A DNA stretch of 64,000 nt, taken from Rodentibacter caecimuris (lineage in GTDB: Bacteria > Pseudomonadota > Gammaproteobacteria > Enterobacterales > Pasteurellaceae). Where the stretch lies: assembly GCF_001019715.1 (NCBI RefSeq), contig NZ_BBXJ01000001.1, positions 2,542,001-2,606,000 of the forward strand, given 5' to 3'. Below, one piece after another: positions 29,659-39,717 of this stretch. Below the pieces are notes generated by a model that worked only from the letters and a program-made list of their open reading frames with translations, had not been told where the DNA came from and did not search any database. Made by a program: the position numbers and the translations under genes. Numbering within the stretch: position 1 is the first letter of the stretch; the number at the start of each line of letters is the position of its first letter.

Positions 29659-32292
29659 TTAAGATTTTGCTCTTCGCCGCTGATTCCAGCCAACCAAGAA
29701 AATTATCATTAATCCAGGAATAAACATCCATTCTTTTTCCAATGAAACAAGCGGTAAAGAAATATCAATAATGGTTTGATCCCAATTCAATCCTGCTTTT
29801 GCCGCCGGAGAATCGGTTTCCACCATATCAATTATTACTTTATCTATTTGTTTTCCGTCCACCTCAATTTTTTCCTGCGTATGCAACAGGGTTAAACCGA
29901 GATTTTGCAAACGTTGTTCGCCGGTTTCTCCCTGTGGTACGGAAAGTTGCGAGTAAAATTCGATTTGTTTACCGTAAGGATTCATTCCCGATACCTTGAG
30001 CAACAGATTTTGCCCGACCGGTGTTTTTTCCAGCTCTTGTACTAAATATGACGGCTCAATATGATGAGATGTCGGTGATATATACTCCATAAAAAAGCCC
30101 GGTCGGAAAATGACAAATGCGCCCAAAATTAATAGTGCCGTTTCCCACCATTTGTTTTTCACAAAGAAATGATTCATCGTTGCCGCGGTAAATGCCAATA
30201 TAGCCAATGTCGAAACCACCGCAACTAGAGTTCCTTTTGCCCAACCGACATCCAGTAACAATAAATCCGTATTAAAAATAAACAAGAAAGGAAGAATTGC
30301 CGTACGCAGGCTATAAAAGAACGCAATCATTCCGGTTTTTATCGGATTTCCGCCCGAAACCGCAGCGGCGGCAAACGAGGCTAATCCCACAGGAGGTGTT
30401 ACATCCGCCATAATGCCGAAATAGAATACAAATAAATGTACGGCGATAAGTGGCACTATTAATCCGTTTTGTTTGCCGACTTCAACGATAACCAATGCCA
30501 TTAATGAGGAAACAACAATGTAGTTAGCCGTTGTCGGCAATCCCATTCCCAAAATCAAACTGAATATGGCGACGAGAATAAGCATTAATAAAATATTGCC
30601 CATCGACAACACTTCAATAATCCCCGATAGCTGTACGCCGAATCCGGTTAAAGAAACAACACCGACGATAATTCCTGCGGTTGCCGTTGCAATGCCGATA
30701 CCAATCATATTTCTCGCCCCGGTTTCTAATCCGTCAATTAATGTTTTTACACCTTCAATGAAAAGCGAGGGGTTAATCGGCTGCTTACGGAAATAATGTA
30801 GTAGCGGTTTTTGTGTGAGTAAAATAACTGCAAGCGCCATTGTTCCCCAGAATGCGGAAAGCCCCGGCGATAACATTTCCACCATTAAACACCAAATTAA
30901 TACTACGACGGGAATGAGAAAATGCAGCCCAGCATTCACCGTCGGTTTGGCTGACGGCAGTGCGACCATCGGCGCATTAGGATCATCGACTTCCAAATCA
31001 GGAAATGTTGCCACTCGGCGGATAAGTAATAAATAAACCGCTGTAAGCAATGCGCAAACAATCAGGAAGGCATAATTCGGTGCAACGGTTTTAATCCACC
31101 CCAAACCAAAATGAACCACGCCGGTTAAGCCAATGACAACTAAAAGTGCGGTCAAAATTTTTAATAAAACGATCAAAATCGGATTAGGCGGATCGGTTCT
31201 TGGTAAACCTTGTAAATTCATTTTTAAGGCTTCCAAATGAACGATATAGACCAAGGCAATATATGAAATTAATGCCGGTAGTGCTGCATGGGTGATTAAT
31301 TGGCTATACGGCATATTCACATATTCAATCATCAAAAAGGCGGCAGCCCCCATAACTGGCGGCATAATCTGCCCATTTACGGAGGAGGCGACTTCAACCG
31401 CACCGGCTTTTTCGGCGGAAAAGCCGACCCGTTTCATCATTGGAATAGTAAAGGTTCCCGTCGTTACCACATTGGCAATGGACGAACCGGAAATTAATCC
31501 GGTTAAGCCTGAAGACACGACGGCTGCTTTCGCCGGACCACCACGTAAATGCCCTAAATAGGCAAAGGCGGTTTTGATAAAATAGTTGCCTGCGCCCGCT
31601 TTATCCAGTAACGCGCCGAATAAAACAAATAAAAAGACATATTTCGTCGAAACGCCTAATGCTACGCCGAATACGCCTTCTGTGGTTACCCATTGCTGAT
31701 TGATTATTTGAGAAAGTGAACCTGAGCGGTGGCTGATAATCCAGTCTGTCGGCAAAAATTGTCCGAAATAGTTATACAGTAAAAAGACGGATGCGATAAT
31801 AACCAAGGGTAATCCCAAACTACGTCGACAAGCCTCCAGTAATAAAATAATACCTAAACAACCGGCGATAATATCCGATGTATTGGGTGCGCCGAAACGG
31901 GTAACCAATCCCTCATAAAAGAAAATATAATATGCCCCTAAAAATGCGCCTAAAACGGCAAACAACCAATCTTGATAAGGAACACGGTGTTTTGGAGAAG
32001 CGGCAAACGCCGGAAATGCCAAGTAAGCCAGAAATAAGGCAAAAGCTAAGTGAATGGAACGCGCTTTAGTATCGTCAACTACCACATTCCATTCCCAACC
32101 CCAACTGCGGATCACTTCTTGCAGCCAAAACGGAAACGGCGAAGTGTAATAAAGCTGGAAGATTGACCACAAAATAGCCGTAACAATAATTAAATTTTTG
32201 GTTAAGCCTTTTGGATTTCGTCCTCCTGCATCATTGGATGCAACCATATCTTGCAGATCGTCATAATCCGATTTTTCAGATTTTACCGACAT
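29659..32292 (-). CDS. TRAP transporter fused permease (4TM/12TM), TAXI type
   Basis: The 877-residue membrane protein fuses the small DctQ-like and large DctM-like subunits. About 16 helices span residues 30-700 (signature TGLISGSSIANVVTTGTFTIP, about 263-283). A C-terminal soluble part (about 720-877) is of the DUF3394 kind and includes a PDZ-like patch (DSPAAKAGLNW). TRAP transporters use ion gradients and a periplasmic binding protein; the TAXI type often carries glutamate, 2-oxoglutarate or similar acids, but the substrate here is unknown. An uptake sequence at 31143 encodes ILTALL. Confidence 0.92.
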   Translation of the reverse strand: MSVKSEKSDYDDLQDMVASNDAGGRNPKGLTKNLIIVTAILWSIFQLYYTSPFPFWLQEVIRSWGWEWNVVVDDTKARSIHLAFALFLAYLAFPAFAASPKHRVPYQDWLFAVLGAFLGAYYIFFYEGLVTRFGAPNTSDIIAGCLGIILLLEACRRSLGLPLVIIASVFLLYNYFGQFLPTDWIISHRSGSLSQIINQQWVTTEGVFGVALGVSTKYVFLFVLFGALLDKAGAGNYFIKTAFAYLGHLRGGPAKAAVVSSGLTGLISGSSIANVVTTGTFTIPMMKRVGFSAEKAGAVEVASSVNGQIMPPVMGAAAFLMIEYVNMPYSQLITHAALPALISYIALVYIVHLEALKMNLQGLPRTDPPNPILIVLLKILTALLVVIGLTGVVHFGLGWIKTVAPNYAFLIVCALLTAVYLLLIRRVATFPDLEVDDPNAPMVALPSAKPTVNAGLHFLIPVVVLIWCLMVEMLSPGLSAFWGTMALAVILLTQKPLLHYFRKQPINPSLFIEGVKTLIDGLETGARNMIGIGIATATAGIIVGVVSLTGFGVQLSGIIEVLSMGNILLMLILVAIFSLILGMGLPTTANYIVVSSLMALVIVEVGKQNGLIVPLIAVHLFVFYFGIMADVTPPVGLASFAAAAVSGGNPIKTGMIAFFYSLRTAILPFLFIFNTDLLLLDVGWAKGTLVAVVSTLAILAFTAATMNHFFVKNKWWETALLILGAFVIFRPGFFMEYISPTSHHIEPSYLVQELEKTPVGQNLLLKVSGMNPYGKQIEFYSQLSVPQGETGEQRLQNLGLTLLHTQEKIEVDGKQIDKVIIDMVETDSPAAKAGLNWDQTIIDISLPLVSLEKEWMFIPGLMIIFLVGWNQRRRAKS

Positions 32293-32331
32293 AAAACCTC
32301 CGAAAATAAATATTACCGATTAAAACAGGAA

Positions 32332-32351
32332 AGGCAGGATAACACCTGCCT
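32332..32351 (-). terminator. intercistronic hairpin between TAXI binding protein and permease
   Basis: AGGCAGG (32332-32338) faces CCTGCCT (32345-32351) directly after the binding-protein stop. On the minus strand TTCCTGTTTT follows. Such hairpins behind binding-protein genes usually make that protein more abundant than the permease, by 3' stabilisation or partial termination. Confidence 0.6.
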
Positions 32352-32368
32352 AAATTTAATATGCTCGG

Positions 32369-33331
32369 TTATTTTAACCAGCCTTTTTCTTTGTAATAAC
32401 GTATTGCGCCTTCATGCAATGGTGCGGATAGCGCATTTTTGATCATATCTTCCTGTTTTAAATGAGCAAATGCCGGATGGAGGCGTTTAAAGCGATCAAA
32501 ATTGTCGAAAACGGCTTTAACAATGGCATAAACACTGTCCGCATCCACATCGGAGGAGGTTACTAAGGTTGCATAAACCCCAAAGGTATCCACCGGATTA
32601 TCCGTTCCTTTATACAAACCGCCCGGAATGGTTGCTTTCGCATAATACGGATTATCAGCAACCAATTTGTCAATTTCCGTACCGGTAATCGGCACTAAGT
32701 GTGCATTACACGAAGCCGCAGCTTCTTTTAATGCGCCATTCGGATGACCGACATTATAAGTAATTGCATCTAAATTGTTATCACACATTACCGATGCCAT
32801 TTCTGCCGGTTTTAATTCTGACGCAACTTTAAATTCTTTATCCGTCCAACCTTTCGCGGCTAAAATCACATTCATTGTCGCACGTGTACCAGAACCCGGA
32901 TCACCCACATTAACTCGTTTACCTTTTAAATCATTAAATTGTTGAATCCCCGAATCGTCGCGGGCCATTAGCGTAAAAGGTTCAGGGTGAATAGAAAAAA
33001 CAGCACGTAATTTATCATTTTTCTTGCCTGCAAATGAACTTGTGCCGTTATAAGCGTGATATTGCCAATCGGATTGGGCGATCCCCATTTCCATTTGATT
33101 TGCCGCAATCGCATTCAAATTGGCAACAGACGCACCGGTAGAAGGGGCATTACACTTAATTTGGGTTTTTGCCGTATCGCGATTCACTAATTGGCAAATG
33201 GATTGACCCACCACATAATAAACACCGGTTTGTCCGCCGGTACCGATGGTGACAAATTTTTCTGCGGCTTGAGCAGAGAATGCGCCCATTGTTAATACTG
33301 CTGCAAGAGAAAGAGTGGAATATTTTTTCAT
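32369..33331 (-). CDS. TAXI-family TRAP solute-binding protein
   Basis: Periplasmic receptor (320 residues) with a signal peptide (about 1-22, ending AQA). The TAXI signature follows: FVTIGTGGQTGVYYVVGQSI near the start, and GDPGSGTR (about 139-146). It is the first gene of the TAXI-permease-UspA cluster. Two cysteine-containing loops (SICQLVNRDTAKTQIKCN, and CDNN with SCNAH) may form disulfides. Substrate unknown. Confidence 0.92.
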   Translation of the reverse strand: MKKYSTLSLAAVLTMGAFSAQAAEKFVTIGTGGQTGVYYVVGQSICQLVNRDTAKTQIKCNAPSTGASVANLNAIAANQMEMGIAQSDWQYHAYNGTSSFAGKKNDKLRAVFSIHPEPFTLMARDDSGIQQFNDLKGKRVNVGDPGSGTRATMNVILAAKGWTDKEFKVASELKPAEMASVMCDNNLDAITYNVGHPNGALKEAAASCNAHLVPITGTEIDKLVADNPYYAKATIPGGLYKGTDNPVDTFGVYATLVTSSDVDADSVYAIVKAVFDNFDRFKRLHPAFAHLKQEDMIKNALSAPLHEGAIRYYKEKGWLK

Positions 33332-33720
33332 TGTAAAGCCCTCTTATCGTGGATTGTAGAAAATTTAGTAAGATGTTGTGTTATTTTTATGCAATAACCC
33401 TGACAACATATACTTGTGCGCCAATATGCGCAATCGTTTTCTTTCAAAAATATGAGGTATTTCACATTTTTTTAACATGAAAAATACAATTTATCTCTAA
33501 AAGTTCATTTCTATTAGAGAAAAAACTATTGGTCATACCGTTACAGTCCACCTTACCGGTGTTTTTATCTTATTTATAGAAATAACTACACCTGTTATTG
33601 AAACCTATGATCTATGCCCTAATCGGTTATTTAGTGATTTTTTTGCAAGAAAGTTTAGCTGTACAATTTGTTAGAACCTTAGATGAAAAATTGGAGAAAT
33701 GAATAGTGAATTAAAAAGTT
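33332..33720. other. intergenic stretch without a recognised gene
   Basis: This AT-rich divergent region lies between the TAXI gene and the his leader and should hold the TAXI promoter, though no clear box stood out. A 31-codon open frame at 33607-33702 (MIYALIGYLVIFLQ and on, ending LDEKLEK) shows no known family and may be the tail of a lost gene. Nothing else is supported. Confidence 0.4.
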
Positions 33721-33874
33721 ATCGTGACGACTTTACAACGCAAAGATTTAGCGTAAAAAATCAGCTGGAATAAACGAAAAAACGGTATGGGCTCACGCAT
33801 TATTAGGCAAAAATCAATTAAATAAATTGCCAAAAAATAGCAGAAAACAGACCGCACTTTATCTTGTTTATTGA
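33721..33874 (+). pseudogene. possible relic of cyanase (cynS)
   Basis: Two frames shifted against each other read TTLQRKDLA-stop-KISWN and then KTVWAHALLGKNQLNKLP up to a TGA at 33872. Together they resemble the N-terminal helix-turn-helix part of cyanate hydratase (in E. coli LLSKAKKDLSFAEIA then TAALLGQQALPAD). A stop, a frameshift and the absent catalytic domain make it dead. An uptake sequence lies at 33851. The match is short and the call tentative. Confidence 0.35.
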
Positions 33875-33953
33875 ATCATCTTATTCATTTTTAGAGCAAA
33901 ATAACTCATTTTTTTTATATACAATCGTTTGCGTATTTTATTAAAAAAAGGGG

Positions 33954-33982
33954 TTGCACGGTCGTTCATTTTTTCGTATAGT
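33954..33982 (+). promoter_or_regulatory. his operon promoter
   Basis: TTGCAC (33954-33959) and TATAGT (33977-33982) are spaced by 17 bases, a good sigma-70 promoter. Transcription would start near 33989, about 20 bases before the leader peptide ATG. Confidence 0.75.
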
Positions 33983-34009
33983 CGGAAACATTCAATTTTG
34001 GAGCAAGTT

Positions 34010-34057
34010 ATGACCTTTATTCGTATGAAACATCATCACCATCATTTTCCTGAATAA
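34010..34057 (+). CDS. hisL: his operon leader peptide
   Basis: A 15-codon frame with GGAG at 34000-34003 encodes MTFIRMKHHHHHFPE and contains five consecutive His codons. As in the enterobacterial his leader (seven His), ribosome stalling at these codons when charged His-tRNA is scarce should switch the downstream RNA to the antiterminated form. Promoter, peptide and hairpins are all in place ahead of hisG. Confidence 0.93.
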   Translation: MTFIRMKHHHHHFPE

Positions 34058-34079
34058 TCTTTCGGGCATTTGGTGTGTG

Positions 34080-34156
34080 CGGAAGATAACTTCCGAGTAC
34101 GAATGAACCCAAACCCAATTCAACCCCTCGGAAGCAATTTCGAGGGGTTTTTCTTT
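34080..34156 (+). promoter_or_regulatory. his attenuator (three alternative hairpins)
   Basis: Segment 1 CGGAAG (34080-34085) pairs with segment 2 CTTCCG (34090-34095). Segment 2 extended, CTTCCGAG (34090-34097), is exactly complementary to segment 3 CTCGGAAG (34127-34134), the antiterminator. Segment 3 AACCCCTCG (34122-34130) pairs with segment 4 CGAGGGGTT (34141-34149), followed by TTTCTTT, the terminator. The 2:3 and 3:4 pairings exclude each other, the textbook attenuation logic. Confidence 0.9.
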
Positions 34157-34183
34157 ATCAAAAAAATACACAGGAACACAAGT

Positions 34184-35080
34184 ATGACAAACAATAGACT
34201 TCGCATTGCAATGCAAAAATCAGGACGGCTAAGCACCGATTGCCAAACGTTACTCAAACAGTGTGGCGTAAAAATTAACTGGAACGAGCAACGGCTGATT
34301 GCCTATTCGGAAAATCTGCCGATTGAGATTTTGCGTGTGCGTGATGACGATATTCCGGGGTTGATTTTCGATGGTGTGGTCGATCTCGGTATTGTGGGCG
34401 AAAATGTGCTGGAAGAAGTGGCGTTAGGGCGGCTTGCTAGCGGCGAAAATGCTAACTATAACCTGTTAAAACGCCTTGATTTTGGCGGTTGTCGCCTTTC
34501 CCTCGCCCTGCCACGAGAGACTACCTATAATAATATTACCGATTTAACAGATACCCGCATTGCCACCTCTTACCCAAATCTGCTCAAACGCTATATGCAA
34601 CAACAAAATATCCCTTTCAAAAACTGTCTTCTGACTGGCTCGGTTGAAGTTGCTCCCACCGCAGGGCTTGCCAATGCGATTTGTGATTTAGTTTCATCTG
34701 GGGCAACTTTAGAAGCCAATGGTTTACGAGAAGTGGAAGTGATTTACCGTTCAAGTGCTTGCCTAGTGCAACGAGAAACAGAAATGGATTGCAAAAAACA
34801 AGCCCTAATCGACCGCTTGCTCACTCGCATTCAAGGAGTACAACAGGCGGCGGAATCCAAATATATTATGCTGCACGCCCCGAAGGATCGGCTTGCCGAT
34901 ATTACCGCACTTTTACCGGGGGTTGAAAACCCGACTATTCTGCCCCTTGCTCACGACACCAACCAAGTCGCAATGCACGTTGTCAGCCAAGAAAATCTAT
35001 TCTGGGAAACAATGGAAAAACTGAAAGAGATCGGGGCAAGTTCGATTTTGGTTTTACCGATTGAAAAAATGATGAAGTAA
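34184..35080 (+). CDS. hisG: ATP phosphoribosyltransferase, long form
   Basis: First enzyme of histidine synthesis, joining PRPP and ATP. The 298 residues (E. coli 299) begin [17 protein letters not shown], contain the signature [30 protein letters not shown] split over about 158-185 and end in the ACT-like regulatory domain that binds histidine (about 225-298). The start at 34184 follows the attenuator; the frame open from 34070 is leader sequence. One Hin-type and one Apl-type uptake site lie inside the gene. Confidence 0.96.
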   Translation: MTNNRLRIAMQKSGRLSTDCQTLLKQCGVKINWNEQRLIAYSENLPIEILRVRDDDIPGLIFDGVVDLGIVGENVLEEVALGRLASGENANYNLLKRLDFGGCRLSLALPRETTYNNITDLTDTRIATSYPNLLKRYMQQQNIPFKNCLLTGSVEVAPTAGLANAICDLVSSGATLEANGLREVEVIYRSSACLVQRETEMDCKKQALIDRLLTRIQGVQQAAESKYIMLHAPKDRLADITALLPGVENPTILPLAHDTNQVAMHVVSQENLFWETMEKLKEIGASSILVLPIEKMMK

Positions 35081-35107
35081 CAATACGAACATAGAGATAA
35101 ACAGAAT

Positions 35108-35719
35108 ATGGCACTTTCTTTACTCATTTATTTCACTCTATCCAGCCTGTTGATTGCCGCTTTACCGGGGCCGGCGATGATGCTCACTATTCAAGGCAGT
35201 ATTGAGCGAGGTTGGCAAGCAGGTGTGGCAATCACATTCGGGATTTTACTCGGCGATGTTGTCTTGCTTATCGCCGTGATTGCAGGAGTGGGGGAATTAT
35301 TAAGTCAATCACCGACTATTTTGCAAATAATGGGAATTGCCGCTAACAGTTATTTAATTTATCTCGGCATTCGTAATATGTGGGAATTACGTTCGCTACA
35401 TCTTGAAATCGAAAACACCACAACAAAAACCGACTGGAAAACTGGCTTTTTTATTACAGTAATTAACCCGAAAACAATCGTATTTTTATTAGCTTATTTT
35501 CCGCAATTTATCGACAGCAATAGCCAATGGAGTAGCACGCAACAGCTGACTTTATTAGCCATTCTATTTTTGATCTCAGTAGCAACTGTAATGTTGTTTT
35601 ACGCCTTTAGTGCCTATTTTGCCAAACGTTTTCTCAATCAAATTTACGTTCGCAAAATAATGACAACACTTTTTGGCATATTATTGCTTTATATTGGAAT
35701 AAGCGGTTTTTTTAATTAA
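35108..35719 (+). CDS. LysE/RhtB-family amino-acid exporter
   Basis: The 203-residue membrane protein has about six helices and the family signature LPGPAMMLTIQGSIERGWQAG (residues 18-38 region) with GDVVLLIA. The family exports amino acids such as lysine, threonine and homoserine lactone. It lies between hisG and hisD (27- and 17-base gaps), so it is read with the his operon. An exporter here could relieve an excess of histidine or an analogue, but that is inference; the gene is not part of normal his operons. Confidence 0.85.
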   Translation: MALSLLIYFTLSSLLIAALPGPAMMLTIQGSIERGWQAGVAITFGILLGDVVLLIAVIAGVGELLSQSPTILQIMGIAANSYLIYLGIRNMWELRSLHLEIENTTTKTDWKTGFFITVINPKTIVFLLAYFPQFIDSNSQWSSTQQLTLLAILFLISVATVMLFYAFSAYFAKRFLNQIYVRKIMTTLFGILLLYIGISGFFN

Positions 35720-35736
35720 CACCATAGGATCATATT

Positions 35737-37026
35737 ATGCAAACACTCATTTGGCATAACTTAACTGAAACGGAAAAACAGCAGGCTCTCACTCGCCCGG
35801 CTATTTCGGCATCTGATGACACTCGACAAGCGGTCGAAAATATTCTAAATCTTGTAAAATCACAGGGCGATCAAGCCTTAATTGAACTAGGCGAAAAATT
35901 CGACAAGGTAAAATTAGAGAGCCTAGCGGTATCGCCAACAGCTATTCAGCAAGCAGGCAAACGACTTTCAAGTGAGCTGAAACAGGCAATTCAAACCGCC
36001 AAGCAAAATATTGCGACGTTTCACCAAGCCCAACAGCTACAAAGAGTGGATATTGAAACGCAAGCAGGGGTACGTTGCCAAGTGCTAACTCGCCCGATTG
36101 AGCGGGTCGGGCTATATATTCCGGGGGGATCGGCTCCGCTTTTCTCGACCGTGCTAATGCTTGCCGTGCCTGCCAAAATCGCCGGTTGTAAAAAGATTGT
36201 CTTATGCTCGCCACCGCCAATTGCCGATGAAATTCTTTACGCAGCCGAATTGTGCGGAATTGAAACCGTCTATGCAGTCGGTGGGGCTCAAGCCATTGCT
36301 GCGATGGCGTTCGGCACGGAAACGGTGGCGAAAGTAGATAAAATTTTCGGGCCGGGCAATGCCTTTGTGACAGAGGCGAAACGCCAAGTCAGCCAACGGC
36401 TTGACGGTGCAGTGATTGATATGCCGGCAGGTCCGTCCGAAGTATTGGTGATTGCCGATGAATTTGCCGATCCCGATTTTGTCGCCAGCGATCTGCTCTC
36501 ACAAGCGGAACACGGTGCGGATAGCCAAGTAATTTTAGTTACAAATAGTGAAACTGTCGCAAAATCGACCGCACTTTCGATTGAAAAACAACTTGCAAAC
36601 TTGCCACGAAAACAGACCGCTTGCCAAGCCCTTGCTCACAGCCGCATATTTCTTGCCGAGGATTTAGCCCAATGTATTGCGATTAGCAATGCTTATGCAC
36701 CGGAGCATTTGGTCGTACAAACAGCAAACCCGAGAGCCTTGCTAGACCAACTTGATAACGCCGGTTCTATTTTCTTAGGCGCATACAGCCCGGAAAGTAT
36801 GGGCGACTACGCCAGCGGCACGAACCACGTTCTTCCAACTTACGGCTACACAAAAACCTACTCAAGCCTCGGTTTAGCAGATTTCAGCAAACGAATGACG
36901 GTCCAAGAACTCAGCCCGCAAGGTTTTAAAGCCCTTGCCCCAACAGTTATCGCAATGGCTGCCTCCGAGCAGTTGGACGCTCACAGACAAGCGGTAGAAG
37001 TGCGGTTGGAAAAATTGAATGTTTAA
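35737..37026 (+). CDS. hisD: histidinol dehydrogenase
   Basis: Zinc enzyme that oxidises L-histidinol to histidine in the last two steps (429 residues; E. coli 434). The family core is present: [46 protein letters not shown] and the metal-binding Gln/His in [11 protein letters not shown], with late His residues in YAPEHL and GTNHVLPT. It carries three Apl-type uptake sites (35826, 36615, 36987) and two Hin-type sites (36568, 36998). The last two are almost fused, at the 3' end of the gene. Confidence 0.96.
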   Translation: MQTLIWHNLTETEKQQALTRPAISASDDTRQAVENILNLVKSQGDQALIELGEKFDKVKLESLAVSPTAIQQAGKRLSSELKQAIQTAKQNIATFHQAQQLQRVDIETQAGVRCQVLTRPIERVGLYIPGGSAPLFSTVLMLAVPAKIAGCKKIVLCSPPPIADEILYAAELCGIETVYAVGGAQAIAAMAFGTETVAKVDKIFGPGNAFVTEAKRQVSQRLDGAVIDMPAGPSEVLVIADEFADPDFVASDLLSQAEHGADSQVILVTNSETVAKSTALSIEKQLANLPRKQTACQALAHSRIFLAEDLAQCIAISNAYAPEHLVVQTANPRALLDQLDNAGSIFLGAYSPESMGDYASGTNHVLPTYGYTKTYSSLGLADFSKRMTVQELSPQGFKALAPTVIAMAASEQLDAHRQAVEVRLEKLNV

Positions 37027-37072
37027 TTGCCGAATTAAATTAAGGGCTGATTTTTTATAAATGGAGAACCCA

Positions 37073-37534
37073 ATGCAAAATCCGATTGAAATCTACCAAA
37101 CTCAAGACGGGCAAACCCAAGTTGAAGTGTGGTTTGACAATGATACTGTGTGGCTTTCACAGGCACAGATGGTTACTTTATTTGGTAGAGATGTGTCTGT
37201 AATTTCTCGTCATATTCGTAATGCACTTGATGAAGGAGAAATTAGCGAAAAAAGCAATTTGCAAAAAATGCAAATTGCTTCTTCAGACCGTCCAGTAACA
37301 TTCTATGATTTAGAAACGGTTATTTCTGTTGGTTATCGAATTAAATCTCCTCAAGGCGTCACATTTCGCCGTTGGGCAACCGCTCGCTTGAAAGATTATC
37401 TTGTTAAAGGCTATGCCTTAAACCAAAAACGCTTGCAACAAAATGCGGTGGAATTGGAACAGGCATTAACGTTAATTTCTGATTATGCATATGTTAAAAA
37501 ATTAAACACGATAATAAAACGAGAAATAGACTAA
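37073..37534 (+). pseudogene. RhuM-family DNA-binding protein, truncated
   Basis: About 153 residues match the N-terminal part of the virulence RhuM family: DDTVWLSQAQMVTLFGRDVSVISRHIRN resembles the Bro/KilA-like DNA-binding start, and VISVGYRIKSPQGVTFRRWA is the family core. Full RhuM proteins are near 330 residues. Here the frame stops after AYVKKLNTIIKREID, so the C-terminal half is gone. The start at 37073 has GGAG upstream. It lies between hisD and a phosphatase gene, with the next ATG 3 bases after its stop. RhuM genes are common in mobile islands. Confidence 0.75.
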
Positions 37535-37536
37535 AT

Positions 37537-38106
37537 ATGAAAAGACGTATTATTTTGATTAGACATTGCACACCGAATATCCCTAATGCCGTATGTTCGG
37601 CTAAGCAGGCTAGTCATTATTTAGAGGAATACGATAAGACGGAAAATATTTGCTTTGATGAGATTGCAGCTTTTTCTTCTCCTGCAATACTAGATGAAAT
37701 TAAGCAGTGCGAATATGTATATAGTTCTCCTTTACCTCGTGCATATCTTACAGCGCGCCATTTGTTTGAACAGCATAAAATAATTATCTGTGATGCGCTT
37801 AAAGAATTTAATTTGAATATCGTAAATATTCCTTTTATTTCATTATCTGTACAGCATTGGTTTGTGATTTCTCGTTTACTTTGGCTCATTGGGCTAAATC
37901 GAGCGACTAAAACAGTGAAACAAGAAAAATCAAGGGTAAAGCGCTTTATACAGCAGCTGCCGGCAGAACAATGTTGTGTGATTGTTGCACACGGTTTTGT
38001 GATTCGAGAAATAAAAAACACACTATTAAAACAAGGCTTTTCTTGTATTTTTCTTGAAAAGCACGGATGTTTTAGTGTAACTATTTTAGAGTATAGCGGT
38101 GATTAG
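37537..38106 (+). CDS. histidine-phosphatase superfamily protein
   Basis: The 189-residue protein begins MKRRIILIRHCTPNIP, with the catalytic RH motif as RHC in place of the usual RHG. It also has YSSPLPRAYLTA (second Arg), the acidic KEFNL and the second catalytic His in VAHGFVIRE. These are the expected active-site parts of phosphoglycerate-mutase-like phosphatases, but the substrate is unknown. It begins right behind the RhuM fragment, inside the his operon. Its base composition is more AT-rich than the his genes. It looks intact and has no known role in histidine synthesis. Confidence 0.7.
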   Translation: MKRRIILIRHCTPNIPNAVCSAKQASHYLEEYDKTENICFDEIAAFSSPAILDEIKQCEYVYSSPLPRAYLTARHLFEQHKIIICDALKEFNLNIVNIPFISLSVQHWFVISRLLWLIGLNRATKTVKQEKSRVKRFIQQLPAEQCCVIVAHGFVIREIKNTLLKQGFSCIFLEKHGCFSVTILEYSGD

Positions 38107-38154
38107 ATAAAATATTACTTCTTAGGGTGATACAAAATAAAAGGAAACAATAAA

Positions 38155-38550
38155 ATGACAGAATTAAAATATCATTATCCTAAATTACAGATTTTTGTAA
38201 AAAGTCTTTTTTACACTCAAATACTAATGATATTAACAATTTTTATCTCTTATTGGTTAGCAAGAGAATATGATAATCCGTTTGAAAATATCAATGCAGT
38301 ATTTAATAAGGTATTTTTTATTTCTACAATACCTACTATTTTAAGTCTGTTATGGATTATTTATAAACAATATACACAATAAAATGAGGCTAAAGTATTT
38401 GCAGCTATTGTAATTGTATGGTTTATCAATATAGGTCTTTTAATCAGTTTTAATATACCTTTTTATAATAAAATCAATAAATTTTCAGGTGGCAGTTTAG
38501 CTATCGTTATTCCATTATTGATTATCCCGAAATTATTACCTAAAACATAA
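38155..38550 (+). pseudogene. small membrane protein gene with an in-frame stop
   Basis: A 131-codon frame with four probable membrane segments is interrupted by one TAA at codon 76 (38380-38382) and continues in the same frame (NEAKVFAAIVIVWFINIG and on) to a TAA at 38548-38550, just before hisC. The hydrophobic pattern runs on after the stop, so this was one protein until recently, or a short form is made. GGAAAC lies before the ATG. Family not recognised. Confidence 0.6.
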
Positions 38551-39618
<1,068 letters not shown>

Positions 39619-39717
39619 TGACTCTATTTGCCTAAATTGATTAAAGGCACTATTTTACACTCTGCATTGATATTATATTAACCCCTATTGAACAGGATAA
39701 ACAAAGAGGGCAACAAG

